Positions 43,761 through 52,567 of a DNA stretch of 64,000 nt are shown piece after piece. The stretch is from the NCBI GenBank assembly GCA_030824515.1, contig JAVBXN010000021.1, positions 1 through 64,000 on the forward strand. The letters are read 5' to 3'. The notes under the pieces were generated by a model that did not search any database, was not told the DNA's origin, and saw only the letters and a program-made list of their open reading frames with translations. The first letter of the stretch is position 1; each line of letters begins with the position of its first letter. The translations under genes and the position numbers were made by a program. This stretch comes from Pelobacter sp. Its GTDB lineage: Bacteria; Desulfobacterota; Desulfuromonadia; Geobacterales; Pseudopelobacteraceae.

Positions 43761-43845
43761 ATTCAACTCGTTTTTAGTAGGTTTCCCTATAAAAGTCATT
43801 TATTACCTATATAATAAATTTATGCCTAATATAGGTCGTTTGCTT
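43761..43845 (-). other. Lone cassette core site and AT-rich flank (attI-like position)
   Basis: GTTGAAT (43767-43761 on the minus strand) marks the start of cassette 1. Beyond it there is no attC hairpin but an AT-rich stretch with an 8-bp inverted repeat ACCTATAT/ATATAGGT (about 43814-43845). This is where attI and the cassette promoter would sit in an integron. No integrase gene follows, so an eroded attI or a chance match are both possible. Confidence 0.35.
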
Positions 43846-43866
43846 AATTACTTATACAAGTCATAT

Positions 43867-44220
43867 TTATTCTTTCACAACTCTCTCCATCAACTCCTTG
43901 TCACCACGAATCAACCCCCATCTAACCCGCCAAAGCTTTAGCGCCGGGTCCCACTTTGCACCTACTCCTTTCAACCGATCGCGGAGCACCTTCATGGTGA
44001 ATGGGACCTGTACCAGAACCGTATCAGTCTCTCGGATTCGCGGCACGCCTTTCCCTGGTTTTTCATCTACGATAATCTCAACGGTCTTGATGCGCATATC
44101 CCTAATGGAATCGTACCGGTAGCGAACGCAGAGCAGTGAATCGCCGAACCTCTCGACCAGCCGCAGCGTTCCATTTTCACCGGGTTTCAGGTGCTTGTGG
44201 GCCTTTATATGTTTCAGCAT
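43867..44220 (-). CDS. Conserved hypothetical protein
   Basis: 117 aa from ATG at 44220, chosen because AGGAAGGG lies just upstream (44226-44233); an in-frame start at 44277 is possible. It starts MLKHIKAHKHLKPGENGT and has the basic pattern LLCVRYRYD ... KTVEIIVDE ... GAKWDPALKLWRV. I recall similar short proteins scattered in many environmental bacteria, without known function. It is not an integrase. Confidence 0.6.
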   Translation of the reverse strand: MLKHIKAHKHLKPGENGTLRLVERFGDSLLCVRYRYDSIRDMRIKTVEIIVDEKPGKGVPRIRETDTVLVQVPFTMKVLRDRLKGVGAKWDPALKLWRVRWGLIRGDKELMERVVKE

Positions 44221-44233
44221 GTATACCCTTCCT

Positions 44234-44592
44234 GAAGACGGGCCTGGAATTTCATGAAATTCATATATCACGCGCACCTGAATGAGAAAAGGATAATTCG
44301 GGGGCGGATTACAGTTCGGTATTTGACTCGAGCTTCCAGGTTGCTTGTTGCCTGTTTAACCCGGACGGCCGAAGATCAACTGCTCCATACTGCACAGTCA
44401 GGGCCAAAACCGGCTTCCGGGTCACCGCATCATTCAAATGAAAAAACTGGCAAACATTACAGTATCTTGGCGAGATGGAATCCATGGACGGCGCACAATT
44501 CCGAACCGGCAGGACCTTTCCCAAAAGTGTAAAGGTTCTTTCCACACCCGGAGCAGATCAACGCAACCACTCGATTTCCATTCGTTTTTCAA
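44234..44592. other. Intergenic region without a recognised gene
   Basis: About 360 bp with only short, overlapping frames on both strands. A GTGTAAAGG...CTTTCCACAC imperfect inverted repeat near 44526-44547 resembles the stronger repeat at 44593-44635. No cobalamin riboswitch consensus was found upstream of cobM. Confidence 0.5.
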
Positions 44593-44640
44593 AATGTGTA
44601 AAAAAACCTGCAGTTGCAAAGTTTCTTTACACATTATAAT
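44593..44640 (+). promoter_or_regulatory. Promoter with overlapping inverted repeat (possible operator)
   Basis: A perfect -10 TATAAT at 44635-44640 is preceded by TTGCAA at 44614-44619 (15-bp spacer, short). A perfect 10-bp inverted repeat AATGTGTAAA (44593-44602) / TTTACACATT (44626-44635) straddles the -35 region and touches the -10, a good place for a repressor. Confidence 0.5.
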
Positions 44641-44646
44641 TCCGGT

Positions 44647-44768
44647 GGGGCTTGCCTGTCCGGTAAGAGAGTGGAGCACCCCATAGGTGTCGCATCTCCA
44701 TTTTCAAAAAAACAAACCGGAACAAAACGCCGCAAAGCCCGATATTACAAGGCTTCACGGCGTTTTTT
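44647..44768 (+). ncRNA. Candidate small RNA of about 120 nt
   Basis: The segment starts just after a TATAAT box and ends at an intrinsic terminator. Internal pairing is visible (GGGGC...GCACCCC; CCGGT at 44660 with ACCGG at 44716). No start codon with a ribosome site and no conserved frame are visible. It does not match SRP RNA, 6S RNA, tmRNA or a riboswitch class that I can recall. It could instead be the leader of cobM if readthrough occurs. Confidence 0.4.
44727..44768 (+). terminator. Intrinsic terminator of the candidate small RNA
   Basis: Stem ACGCCGCAAAGCC (44727-44739) with GGCTTCACGGCGT (44751-44763), then six T. There is one internal mismatch bulge. Confidence 0.8.
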
Positions 44769-44989
44769 GTCATTTCATCTATCATGGCAGCTTCAACAAT
44801 CGTTCGCTGCGCCATATCGGCACGATTCACACCAGATTGCCGTCATGACGATACACAATCCTGAACTGGCCGGGCGGGAAAAGTCCGGGCAAGTGTTGCC
44901 GCAGTAGCGCGCCGGCTTGACATCCAACCGGTTACGGACTAAAAGAACAGTCGAACCTGCTGATTTTACGAACATGATGGAGAGCCTAA

Positions 44990-45769
44990 ATGACCGCCAG
45001 TGTATCTTTTGTCGGAGCCGGCCCGGGCGCCGCCGACCTCATAACCGTTCGCGGCGCTCGTCTCCTGCGGCACGCCGATGTGGTGATCTTTGCCGGCAGC
45101 CTGGTAGATCTCAAGCTGGTCCAGCGCTACGCCACCAGGGCCGACGTCTACGATTCGGCCGGCATGACGCTGGGTGAGGTGATCACGGTCATGATGGACG
45201 CCATCGCCGCCGGACGGAGCGTGGTCCGGCTGCACACCGGCGACCCCTCGATCTACGGTGCCATCCAGGAACAGATGGAGGCGCTTGACCGGATCGGCGT
45301 CACCTATCAGGTCGTGCCGGGCGTTACCAGCGCCTTTGCCGCCGCAGCGGCCCTCAAACAGGAGCTGACCCTGCCGGAACTTTCCCAGACCGTGATCTTC
45401 ACCCGCGTCGAGGGGCGCACTCCGGTGCCGGAGCGGGAACGGTTGACCGAGATCGCCCGCATCGGGGCCACGCTGGTGATCTACCTCTCGGTCGGCATGA
45501 TCGAGAAAGTTGTCGAACAGCTGCTGCAGGGCGCATATACCGGCGACACCGCTGCCGCGATCGTCTGCCGCGCCTCCTGGGAGGACGAGCAGATCATCCT
45601 GGGCTCGCTGGCAGATATCGCCGCAAAGGTGCGCGAGGCCGGCATCGACCGCCAGGCGCTGATCATCGTCGGGGATGTGCTGGCGGCGCGGCGCGAAGGG
45701 CTGAAAGCCAGGTCGCTGCTGTATGACGACGGTTTTTCCCACGGCTACCGGGAAAGCGTAGTGGTCTGA
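44990..45769 (+). CDS. cobM: Precorrin-4 / cobalt-precorrin-4 C11-methyltransferase
   Basis: 259 aa. The SAM-methyltransferase start VSFVGAGPGAADLITVRG and the VVRLHTGDPSIYGAIQEQ motif identify CobM/CbiF. It methylates C11 of precorrin-4 in corrin ring synthesis. GGAGAG precedes the ATG. The next gene, cbiG, begins one base after its stop. CbiG is typical of the anaerobic route, so the substrate is probably the cobalt form. Confidence 0.95.
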   Translation: MTASVSFVGAGPGAADLITVRGARLLRHADVVIFAGSLVDLKLVQRYATRADVYDSAGMTLGEVITVMMDAIAAGRSVVRLHTGDPSIYGAIQEQMEALDRIGVTYQVVPGVTSAFAAAAALKQELTLPELSQTVIFTRVEGRTPVPERERLTEIARIGATLVIYLSVGMIEKVVEQLLQGAYTGDTAAAIVCRASWEDEQIILGSLADIAAKVREAGIDRQALIIVGDVLAARREGLKARSLLYDDGFSHGYRESVVV

Positions 45770-45770
45770 G

Positions 45771-46835
45771 ATGCGCGTCGCGGTCTTTGCCATAACCCGC
45801 AACGGCGCCCGCCTGGGGCAGAAGCTGCGGGAAAGCATGACCGGCACGGAGCTGTATGTCTCCCGGCGCTACGCCGGGCAGGCCGGCAATGAGAAGGTCT
45901 GCTTCGAACCCGCCGATCTGAAAAGCGTGATTGCCGAAAACTGGAAGGCTTATGACGGCCTGGTGCTGATCATGGCGGCCGGCATCGTGGTGCGCCTGAT
46001 CGCGCCGCTGCTGGAATCCAAGGAAAGCGACCCGGCCGTGGTCGTGATCGACGATTGCGGCACCTTCGCGATCTCGCTGCTCTCCGGCCACCTGGGGGGA
46101 GCCAACCAGCTGGCCGAACGCTGCGCCTTCGTCTGCGGCGCCCGTCCGGTGATCACCACCGCCACCGACGTCAATGAGCTGCCCTCCTTCGACATGCTGG
46201 CCAAGGAGCAGGGCTGGCTGATCGACGACATCTCCCGAGTCAAGCACCTGAACACGCTGCTGCTGGACGAGCAGGAAATCGCGGTGGTGGATCCCAGCGG
46301 CGTCACCCGCAACTGGCTGCATGGCCGTTGCAAGGTGACTTTTTATGACACCTTTGCCGAAGCCGTTCGCAGCCAGGCGCGCGGCTTCCTGTTTGTTACC
46401 AACCGCCATCTTCCTCCGCAAACCCTGCCGAAAAACCTGCTGATCCTGCGCCCCCGCAACCTGGTGCTGGGAATCGGCTGCAATCGCGGCACCCCCATGG
46501 CCGAGATCGAGGAATTCGTCACCACGCAGCTGAAGCGCATCTTCCTCTCGACCAAAAGCGTCTGCTGCATCGCCTCGGCCGACGCCAAAAACGACGAACC
46601 GGGACTGCTGGAATACGCCGCGCGTCTGGAAGTTCCGCTGCGCTGCTACAGCAGCGATGAGCTGAACCGGGTCCCCTTCCCCTCGCCGCCGTCGCCGCAC
46701 GTGCTGGCCGCGGTCGGCAGCGGCGGAGTGGCCGAACCGGCCGCGATCCTGGCCTCGGGCGGCAACCGCCTGCTTCTGAAAAAAGTCAAATCGGAGAACG
46801 TCACCCTGGCGGTGGCGGAACTCAAGGAAAGCTGA
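45771..46835 (+). CDS. cbiG: Cobalt-precorrin-5A hydrolase CbiG
   Basis: 354 aa. An N-terminal region (about 1-115, with LVLIMAAGIVVRLIAPLL), a middle domain with DDCGTFAISLLSGHLGGAN, and a C-terminal domain with LVLGIGCNRGTPMAEIEEF are all typical. It opens the lactone of cobalt-precorrin-5A with loss of acetaldehyde in the oxygen-independent pathway. Tight spacing to cobM and pdxA implies one transcript. Confidence 0.95.
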   Translation: MRVAVFAITRNGARLGQKLRESMTGTELYVSRRYAGQAGNEKVCFEPADLKSVIAENWKAYDGLVLIMAAGIVVRLIAPLLESKESDPAVVVIDDCGTFAISLLSGHLGGANQLAERCAFVCGARPVITTATDVNELPSFDMLAKEQGWLIDDISRVKHLNTLLLDEQEIAVVDPSGVTRNWLHGRCKVTFYDTFAEAVRSQARGFLFVTNRHLPPQTLPKNLLILRPRNLVLGIGCNRGTPMAEIEEFVTTQLKRIFLSTKSVCCIASADAKNDEPGLLEYAARLEVPLRCYSSDELNRVPFPSPPSPHVLAAVGSGGVAEPAAILASGGNRLLLKKVKSENVTLAVAELKES

Positions 46836-46840
46836 CAGAG

Positions 46841-47836
46841 ATGCAAAACCTGCCCCTGATTGCCATCACGATGGGCGACCCCTGCGGAGTCGGCCCCGAA
46901 ATCATAGTCAAGTCGCTGCAGTCGCCGCAGGTTGCCGCCGGTTGCCGGACGTTCGTGATCGGCGACCGGCCGGCGCTGGAACGGGCACTGTCCGTCTGTC
47001 AATCGGACCTGCGGATCCACGAGATCTACGCACCGGAGGATGCGGCGGCAACTCCGGAAGGTTGTGTCGCGCTGCTGGCACTGTCGCGGCTGTCCGCCGA
47101 CGACCTGCAGTACGGCCGGCCGGGCGCCGCGGCCGGCGACGCGGTCTTCCGCTACATCTGCCAGGCGGCCCGTTTCTGCCTGGAGGGACGCGTGGCGGCC
47201 ATGGCCACCGCACCGATCAGCAAGGAAGCCATGCACCGGGCCGGCCACGACTATCCCGGCCATACCGAGCTGTTGGCCGAACTGTGCGGAACCGATGACT
47301 TCGTGATGATGCTGGCGGGAGACGTGCTGCGGGTCAGCCTGGTGACGATCCATGAGGCGCTGGCCGACGTTCCCCGACTGGTGACATTCGAGCAGGTGCT
47401 GAAAACGATCCGCATCACCGCCGAAGGGGTCAGACGCCTGACCGGCATAACCGCCCCCAGGCTGGCGGTGCTGGCGCTCAACCCCCATTGCGGCGAAGGT
47501 GGCAAATTCGGTAATCAGGAACGCGACGTCATCGCACCGGCCATCGCAAGAGCCCGTGCCGACGGAATCGACGCCCAGGGTCCGCTCTCGGCCGACACCC
47601 TGTTCCACTTCGCCCAGCAGGGCGCCTACGACGGGGTGGTGGCCATGTACCACGACCAGGGGCTGATACCTCTCAAGATGCTGCACTTCGATGACGGCGT
47701 CAACATCACCCTGGGGTTGCCGATCATCCGCACCTCGGTCGATCACGGCACCGCCTACAACCTGGCCGGCACCGGCCAAGCCTCGGAGAAGAGCCTGCTG
47801 GCGGCGATCAGGATGGCGGTAAGGATGGCAGGATAG
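46841..47836 (+). CDS. pdxA: 4-hydroxythreonine-4-phosphate dehydrogenase
   Basis: 331 aa. ITMGDPCGVGPEIIVK near the N-terminus, TAPISKEAMHRAGHDYPGHT, and YHDQGLIPLK hold the metal-binding and substrate residues. It oxidises 4-phosphohydroxythreonine in pyridoxal phosphate synthesis. It starts 5 bp after cbiG. Why B6 and B12 genes share an operon here is not evident. Confidence 0.96.
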   Translation: MQNLPLIAITMGDPCGVGPEIIVKSLQSPQVAAGCRTFVIGDRPALERALSVCQSDLRIHEIYAPEDAAATPEGCVALLALSRLSADDLQYGRPGAAAGDAVFRYICQAARFCLEGRVAAMATAPISKEAMHRAGHDYPGHTELLAELCGTDDFVMMLAGDVLRVSLVTIHEALADVPRLVTFEQVLKTIRITAEGVRRLTGITAPRLAVLALNPHCGEGGKFGNQERDVIAPAIARARADGIDAQGPLSADTLFHFAQQGAYDGVVAMYHDQGLIPLKMLHFDDGVNITLGLPIIRTSVDHGTAYNLAGTGQASEKSLLAAIRMAVRMAG

Positions 47837-47910
47837 TTTGACAGCGGAAACATAGCTGGCCGAACTGAGTTCTGTTTTCGTGAAATGGATTGCTTTAAGG
47901 AGAAAGTTGC

Positions 47911-48765
47911 ATGAGCAACATAAAACTGTTTGAGTCAAAGCAGGTTCGCACGGAATGGAACCCAAAAACGCAAAAATGGTACTTTGCTATTGTTGATGTT
48001 ATAGCGGTTCTTACTGAAAGTGCAGATCCGGGCGCCTATTGGCGGAAGCTGAAAGAGCGTCTGAAAAAAGAAGGCAATGAAACCGTGACAAATTGTCACG
48101 GTTTGAAAATGACCGCAGCAGACGGTAAACAACGGCTCACTGACGTTGCCGACACGGAACAACTCCTGCGCCTGATCCAGTCCATCCCCTCGCCCAAAGC
48201 CGAGCCGTTCAAGCTCTGGCTGGCGCAGGTTGGTTATGAGCGGCTGGAGGAGATCGAAAACCCCGAGCTGGCGGCGAAACGGATGCGGGAGCTGTACAAG
48301 GCCAAGGGTTACAGCGACGAATGGATTGAAAAGCGAGTGCGTGGCATTGCCATTCGTGATGAGTTAACCAACGAATGGAAGAAGCGCGGCGTGAAGGAGC
48401 AGCTTGAATATGCGATCCTCACCGCCGAGATCAGCCGGGCGACCTTCGGCATGACACCATCGGAATACCGGGACTTCAAGGCGCTGGACAAGAAAAACGA
48501 CAACCTGCGGGACCATATGACCGACCTGGAATTGATCTTCACCATGCTGGGTGAGGCATCTACTACCGAGATTGCCCGCAACAAGGATGCCCTGGGGTAC
48601 GATGAGAACCTGGACTCAGCCGTGGAGGGGGGAACAGTTGCCGGTAATGCCAGGCGCGATTTGGAAAAGAAATCAGGTCGGCGAGTCTCCACGAAGGAGA
48701 ACTTCAAGGAGATCCCGGAAGCGGAGAAACGCAAGCAGCTCAAGACGGCTACCAGTCCGGAATAG
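47911..48765 (+). CDS. BRO-N domain / DinD-like protein
   Basis: 284 aa. Residues about 1-110 fit the BRO-N (phage antirepressor-like) domain: VRTEWNPKTQKWYFAIVDVIAVLT and QRLTDVADTEQLLRLIQSIPSPKAEPFK. The remainder, with MRELYKAKGYSDEWIEKR and DELTNEWKKRGV, matches DinD, the DNA-damage-inducible protein D of E. coli, an inhibitor of RecA filaments. Only LexA control would confirm an SOS link, and no LexA box was identified upstream. AAGGAG precedes the ATG. Confidence 0.82.
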   Translation: MSNIKLFESKQVRTEWNPKTQKWYFAIVDVIAVLTESADPGAYWRKLKERLKKEGNETVTNCHGLKMTAADGKQRLTDVADTEQLLRLIQSIPSPKAEPFKLWLAQVGYERLEEIENPELAAKRMRELYKAKGYSDEWIEKRVRGIAIRDELTNEWKKRGVKEQLEYAILTAEISRATFGMTPSEYRDFKALDKKNDNLRDHMTDLELIFTMLGEASTTEIARNKDALGYDENLDSAVEGGTVAGNARRDLEKKSGRRVSTKENFKEIPEAEKRKQLKTATSPE

Positions 48766-49065
48766 TAACGGTAAAGTGTACAGGGCTAATGTGACAATTG
48801 AGGATGAGGATGATTTGGTGGTGAGGGAGAGGTTGAACGTTATGGGGCTGGTGAAAAATAGTTGACTCGGAATAATGTATGGATGTCCCCGGATCGACCC
48901 AATAGCCCTCTTCTTCCCTCGGAGAATATCACCCCTTTGTCGAAAAAGTTGCCGACAATCTCGCTGCTAAACACGTCACATATTTTCGGTGCAATTCAGG
49001 TATCTTAAGAAATGATACCGACTTAGCCTTGCGAACTTTATAATCCAAAACAGGAGGTACGAAAA
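48766..49065. other. 300-bp gap with a coding-like remnant
   Basis: About 32 codons at 48768-48864, in a frame shifted from the preceding gene, read like the C-terminus of a protein (KVYRANVTIEDEDD ... MGLVKNS) but have no start of their own. This could be a frame-shifted or recombined tail. The remainder holds nothing recognised apart from the AGGAGG of the next gene. Confidence 0.35.
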
Positions 49066-49266
49066 ATGACAGACGACATGTCAGGATTCTATAGAGATGA
49101 CGGTAGCAGGATTGATCCGAAACAAGTCCCGAAACCGGACTTGTGCGAAACGTGCAGAAGAGACGGCCTCAATAAAGAAGAAGAAATCCTCTGCATCCTG
49201 ACTCGAGGTGATCAAGAAGGCGAAAAGAACTTTAAATGTGCCGCATATGAATCAAAATCTGCCTGA
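49066..49266 (+). CDS. Small hypothetical protein
   Basis: 66 aa behind a strong AGGAGG. A CETC pair, one CIL and one KCAAY cysteine could form a small metal site (four cysteines in total). Hydrophilic, cytoplasmic; no family recognised. Confidence 0.55.
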   Translation: MTDDMSGFYRDDGSRIDPKQVPKPDLCETCRRDGLNKEEEILCILTRGDQEGEKNFKCAAYESKSA

Positions 49267-49376
49267 CTTCACCGATTTTCTTTTGCATTCCCAGAAAAAT
49301 GGATAAAAACTGAGACAGGAGCATACATGAAATGTTTTGAAAATATGCTATCACCTAATCTTTTGAACTCCTGCTC

Positions 49377-49443
49377 TTGACTGACGATACCACTATTGAT
49401 ACCATAAAGCCATGTCGACACTGCCCGATATTATAGTATCAAT
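49377..49443 (+). promoter_or_regulatory. hicAB promoter with repeat operators
   Basis: TTGACT (49377-49382), 17 bp, TACCAT (49400-49405). GATACC is directly repeated at about 49386 and 49398. ATTGATAC (49395-49402) is mirrored by GTATCAAT (49436-49443). Such repeats fit autoregulation by HicB. The promoter lies so close to the ATG at 49412 that the message could be almost leaderless, or the true hicA start could be the ATG at 49442. Confidence 0.45.
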
Positions 49444-49672
49444 GCGCAATAACCCTGCCGGGGTTCGTTTTGCCGAACTGTGCAAAGTCTGCGACCACTA
49501 TTTCGGACCGGCCCGGCAGACCAGCGGCAGTCATCGGGTGTACAAAACTCCGTGGATAGGCGACCCCCGGGTAAACATCCAAAACGACAAGGGCAGAGCA
49601 AAGGCATATCAGATCAAACAGGTACTTAAGGCAATCGAACGGATGGAGAACGAACATGGCACAGAAAAATGA
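49412..49672 (+). CDS. hicA: HicA-type mRNA interferase toxin
   Basis: 86 aa. Residues SGSHRVYKTP contain the catalytic histidine of HicA, and the fold end GRAKAYQIKQVLKAIE fits the dsRNA-binding-like family. HicA cleaves mRNA when free of HicB. Overlaps hicB by 17 bp. An internal ATG at 49442 gives a more usual length (76 aa). Confidence 0.85.
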   Translation: MSTLPDIIVSMRNNPAGVRFAELCKVCDHYFGPARQTSGSHRVYKTPWIGDPRVNIQNDKGRAKAYQIKQVLKAIERMENEHGTEK

Positions 49673-49994
49673 TACACGTGACAAATACACCTACCGTGTG
49701 ACCTGGTCGGAAGAGGACACCGAATATGTGGGACTTTGTGCGGAGTTCCCCAGCCTGAGCTGGTTGGCTCAAACACCGGAAGCAGCCCTCAAAGGGGTGG
49801 GCAAGCTGGTGAAAGAGGTTGTCGCGGACATGCATGACAACGGTGAAACAGTGCCAGAGCCAATCGCGACAAAGCATTTCAGCGGAAAATTCATGATTCG
49901 TGTTCCACCTGAAGTCCACCGCCAGCTGACGATCCAGGCCGCCGAAGCCGGAGTGAGCCTAAACCGGCTGGCAAGCGCGAAGTTGAGCCGCTAA
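49656..49994 (+). CDS. hicB: HicB-type antitoxin
   Basis: 112 aa. The N-terminal partly degraded RNase H-like domain (YTYRVTWSEEDTEYVGLCAEFP ... LSWLAQTPEAAL) and a C-terminal RHH/HTH segment (RVPPEVHRQLTIQAAEAGVSL) are present. Binds HicA and represses the operon. The Ser/Thr-rich face usual at the end is replaced by LNRLASAKL, as in other HicB-RHH proteins. Confidence 0.88.
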   Translation: MAQKNDTRDKYTYRVTWSEEDTEYVGLCAEFPSLSWLAQTPEAALKGVGKLVKEVVADMHDNGETVPEPIATKHFSGKFMIRVPPEVHRQLTIQAAEAGVSLNRLASAKLSR

Positions 49995-50019
49995 GAACCA
50001 AATCAGAAGAGGAAAACCC

Positions 50020-50358
50020 ATGAAAAATAAACCATCGCAAATTGCCGTGATGAACCTTGAGGAAGGCGAAGATATCTTCGCTGGACGGGTCACTCCGCAC
50101 ATCCCACAGGTTGGCATATACAAGCTTTTAGCGAAGAAAAAAGTGGACGGCACGATTGAGTGGGCGCACTTCGTCCAGCGTGATAATGGATTGAAGGAAA
50201 AAGTGATGCGCGGCACGGTGAACACGCTTGAAGAATTTGATATCGTGACTGATGCCGTTAACAGCAATTTGCAGAAGATCTTTGGTGTTATCATGCAGCC
50301 TGCCGAGTACGAGGTCCGCACATTGGACGGGAAAAAAGTCTCTGACACAATACACTAA
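50020..50358 (+). CDS. Hypothetical protein downstream of hicAB
   Basis: 112 aa, soluble, mixed alpha/beta with charged ends. No family recognised. It lies 25 bp after hicB on the same strand and has AGAAGAGGA before the ATG, so it may be cotranscribed. No signal peptide. Confidence 0.55.
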   Translation: MKNKPSQIAVMNLEEGEDIFAGRVTPHIPQVGIYKLLAKKKVDGTIEWAHFVQRDNGLKEKVMRGTVNTLEEFDIVTDAVNSNLQKIFGVIMQPAEYEVRTLDGKKVSDTIH

Positions 50359-50444
50359 ATCCGAAAGAGGCGGTCAGGAGAAAAGATATGGGATAAAAAG
50401 CTTTCCGCTTGCACTCACCGCCCGTTTTTCGTAGACTCCACCCC

Positions 50445-51523
<1,079 letters not shown>

Positions 51524-51524
<1 letters not shown>

Positions 51525-52567
51525 TGTATTCGCTGTCGCCATCCCTGGAGCGCGGGGATGCCTCCGCGAACCTGGACCACCTTCTTTCTTCTGAAATCCA
51601 TTCGGACCGCTTCCGGGGTGAGTTCCAACGCCTGCAGAAGCTTTTTGAGATTTATGTCGCCACCTGCCCGGCGCCTCTGATTGCGCCGGGGGTGATCGTC
51701 ACCCCGGAACTCCGCCTGCAGAGCGAGTCATATCTGCCGCTGACCGAAATCGCCGCCGCCTTCAACCGCCTCTACCGTTCAGCTCTGCGCTATCCTCCGG
51801 TCCTCTCCAGTACCCCTTTTTACAATGCACTCAGCTGGGCCGACGTTTTTGTCGGACTGCCGCCCCGCTTTCAGTTCGGTGTAAATCCGGCGCGTTTGCT
51901 GGAGAACCTGCTGGGCGACCGGAATCTACGGACGGAATTCCTGTTCGCCTCGTTCCTGCCGCGCCGCTTCTACGGCGGTTTCGATCGTTATCCGCAACAG
52001 TCGGCGTTTGTCCGGCAATGGCTGGGACAGCGACGGAGAAAACCGCTGCGCTGCCTGGACGCGGCCTGCGGCACCGGCGAGGAGAGCTATGCCGTGGCCG
52101 GAGTGTTGCTTGAACTGGGATATGCCGCGGAGGAGATACGGGTCGATGGATGGACGCTTGAGCCGCTGGAAGTCTGGGCCGCCGCCCATTGCAGTTTTCC
52201 CCATGACCGTCAGCGCGAAAAACTGTTCCGGCAGGAAACCGGCCGGCTCTTCGAGTCCGGATACGCAACGCATATTCTCTTCAGCTGTGCCGACCTTGCC
52301 GTTCCACCAGCGGCGGAACCGTTTGACCTGATACTGTGCAATGGTCTTTTGGGTGGCCCGATACTCAACCGGTCCCCGGAATTGGAGCGGGTGATGGCCA
52401 ATCTGGCCGGTCTGCTGGCTACGGAGGGAATTCTACTTGTCGCGGACAGTTTTCATCAGGGCTGGAAACAGAAATGCCCGCAGCATCAGTTGCGGGCATT
52501 TCTGGAAATGAATGGCCTGAACACTCTTCAGGTCGGTGAAGGCATTGGTGGCCTAAAACCTGATTAA
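51524..52567 (+). CDS. CheR-like SAM-dependent methyltransferase
   Basis: 347 aa. The SAM-binding motif I is CLDAACGTGEESYAVA (near 180-195), and FDLILCNGLLGG matches the CheR-type motif IV position. The N-terminal 150 residues are unusual. Stop-start coupling with mqnE (TGATG) suggests a shared role, maybe a methyl transfer in quinone metabolism, but CheR-type protein methylation is as likely. The last 15 bp overlap fabH tail-to-tail, and its coding sequence includes a long inverted repeat. Confidence 0.65.
52469..52504 (-). terminator. Terminator-like hairpin inside the methyltransferase gene (serves fabH)
   Basis: A 14-bp perfect stem CAGAAATGCCCGCA (52469-52482 / 52491-52504) with an 8-nt loop. 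Read on the minus strand it follows the fabH stop by 48 bp and is followed by TTTCC. It is also part of the methyltransferase frame. Confidence 0.55.

Larger units (their letters stand above)
40924..43767 (-). mobile_element. CALIN-like integron cassette array without integrase
   Basis: Four attC-like sites (A 40924-40994, B 41721-41777, C 42812-42886, D 43247-43309) and a lone core GTTGAAT (43767-43761, minus) separate four cassettes. Each holds one minus-strand ORF that ends before an attC. Cassettes are about 514, 435, 1091 and 797 bp, the normal size range. ORFs start 11-50 nt after the preceding core. GC content is below the backbone. No intI gene was found in the window. Cassette content is unrelated from one to the next, as expected for captured cassettes. 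Confidence 0.75.

Noticed and set aside
44353-44420. Possible fifth attC with GTTTAAC box
   Set aside because: No matching GTTRRRY box closes the hairpin; only partial CCGG pairing is present.
44614-44907. 97-codon plus-strand frame over the candidate small RNA
   Set aside because: It crosses the promoter and the intrinsic terminator, has no ribosome site and no recognisable domain.
44234-44989. Cobalamin riboswitch upstream of cobM
   Set aside because: No B12-box or conserved core sequence could be found.
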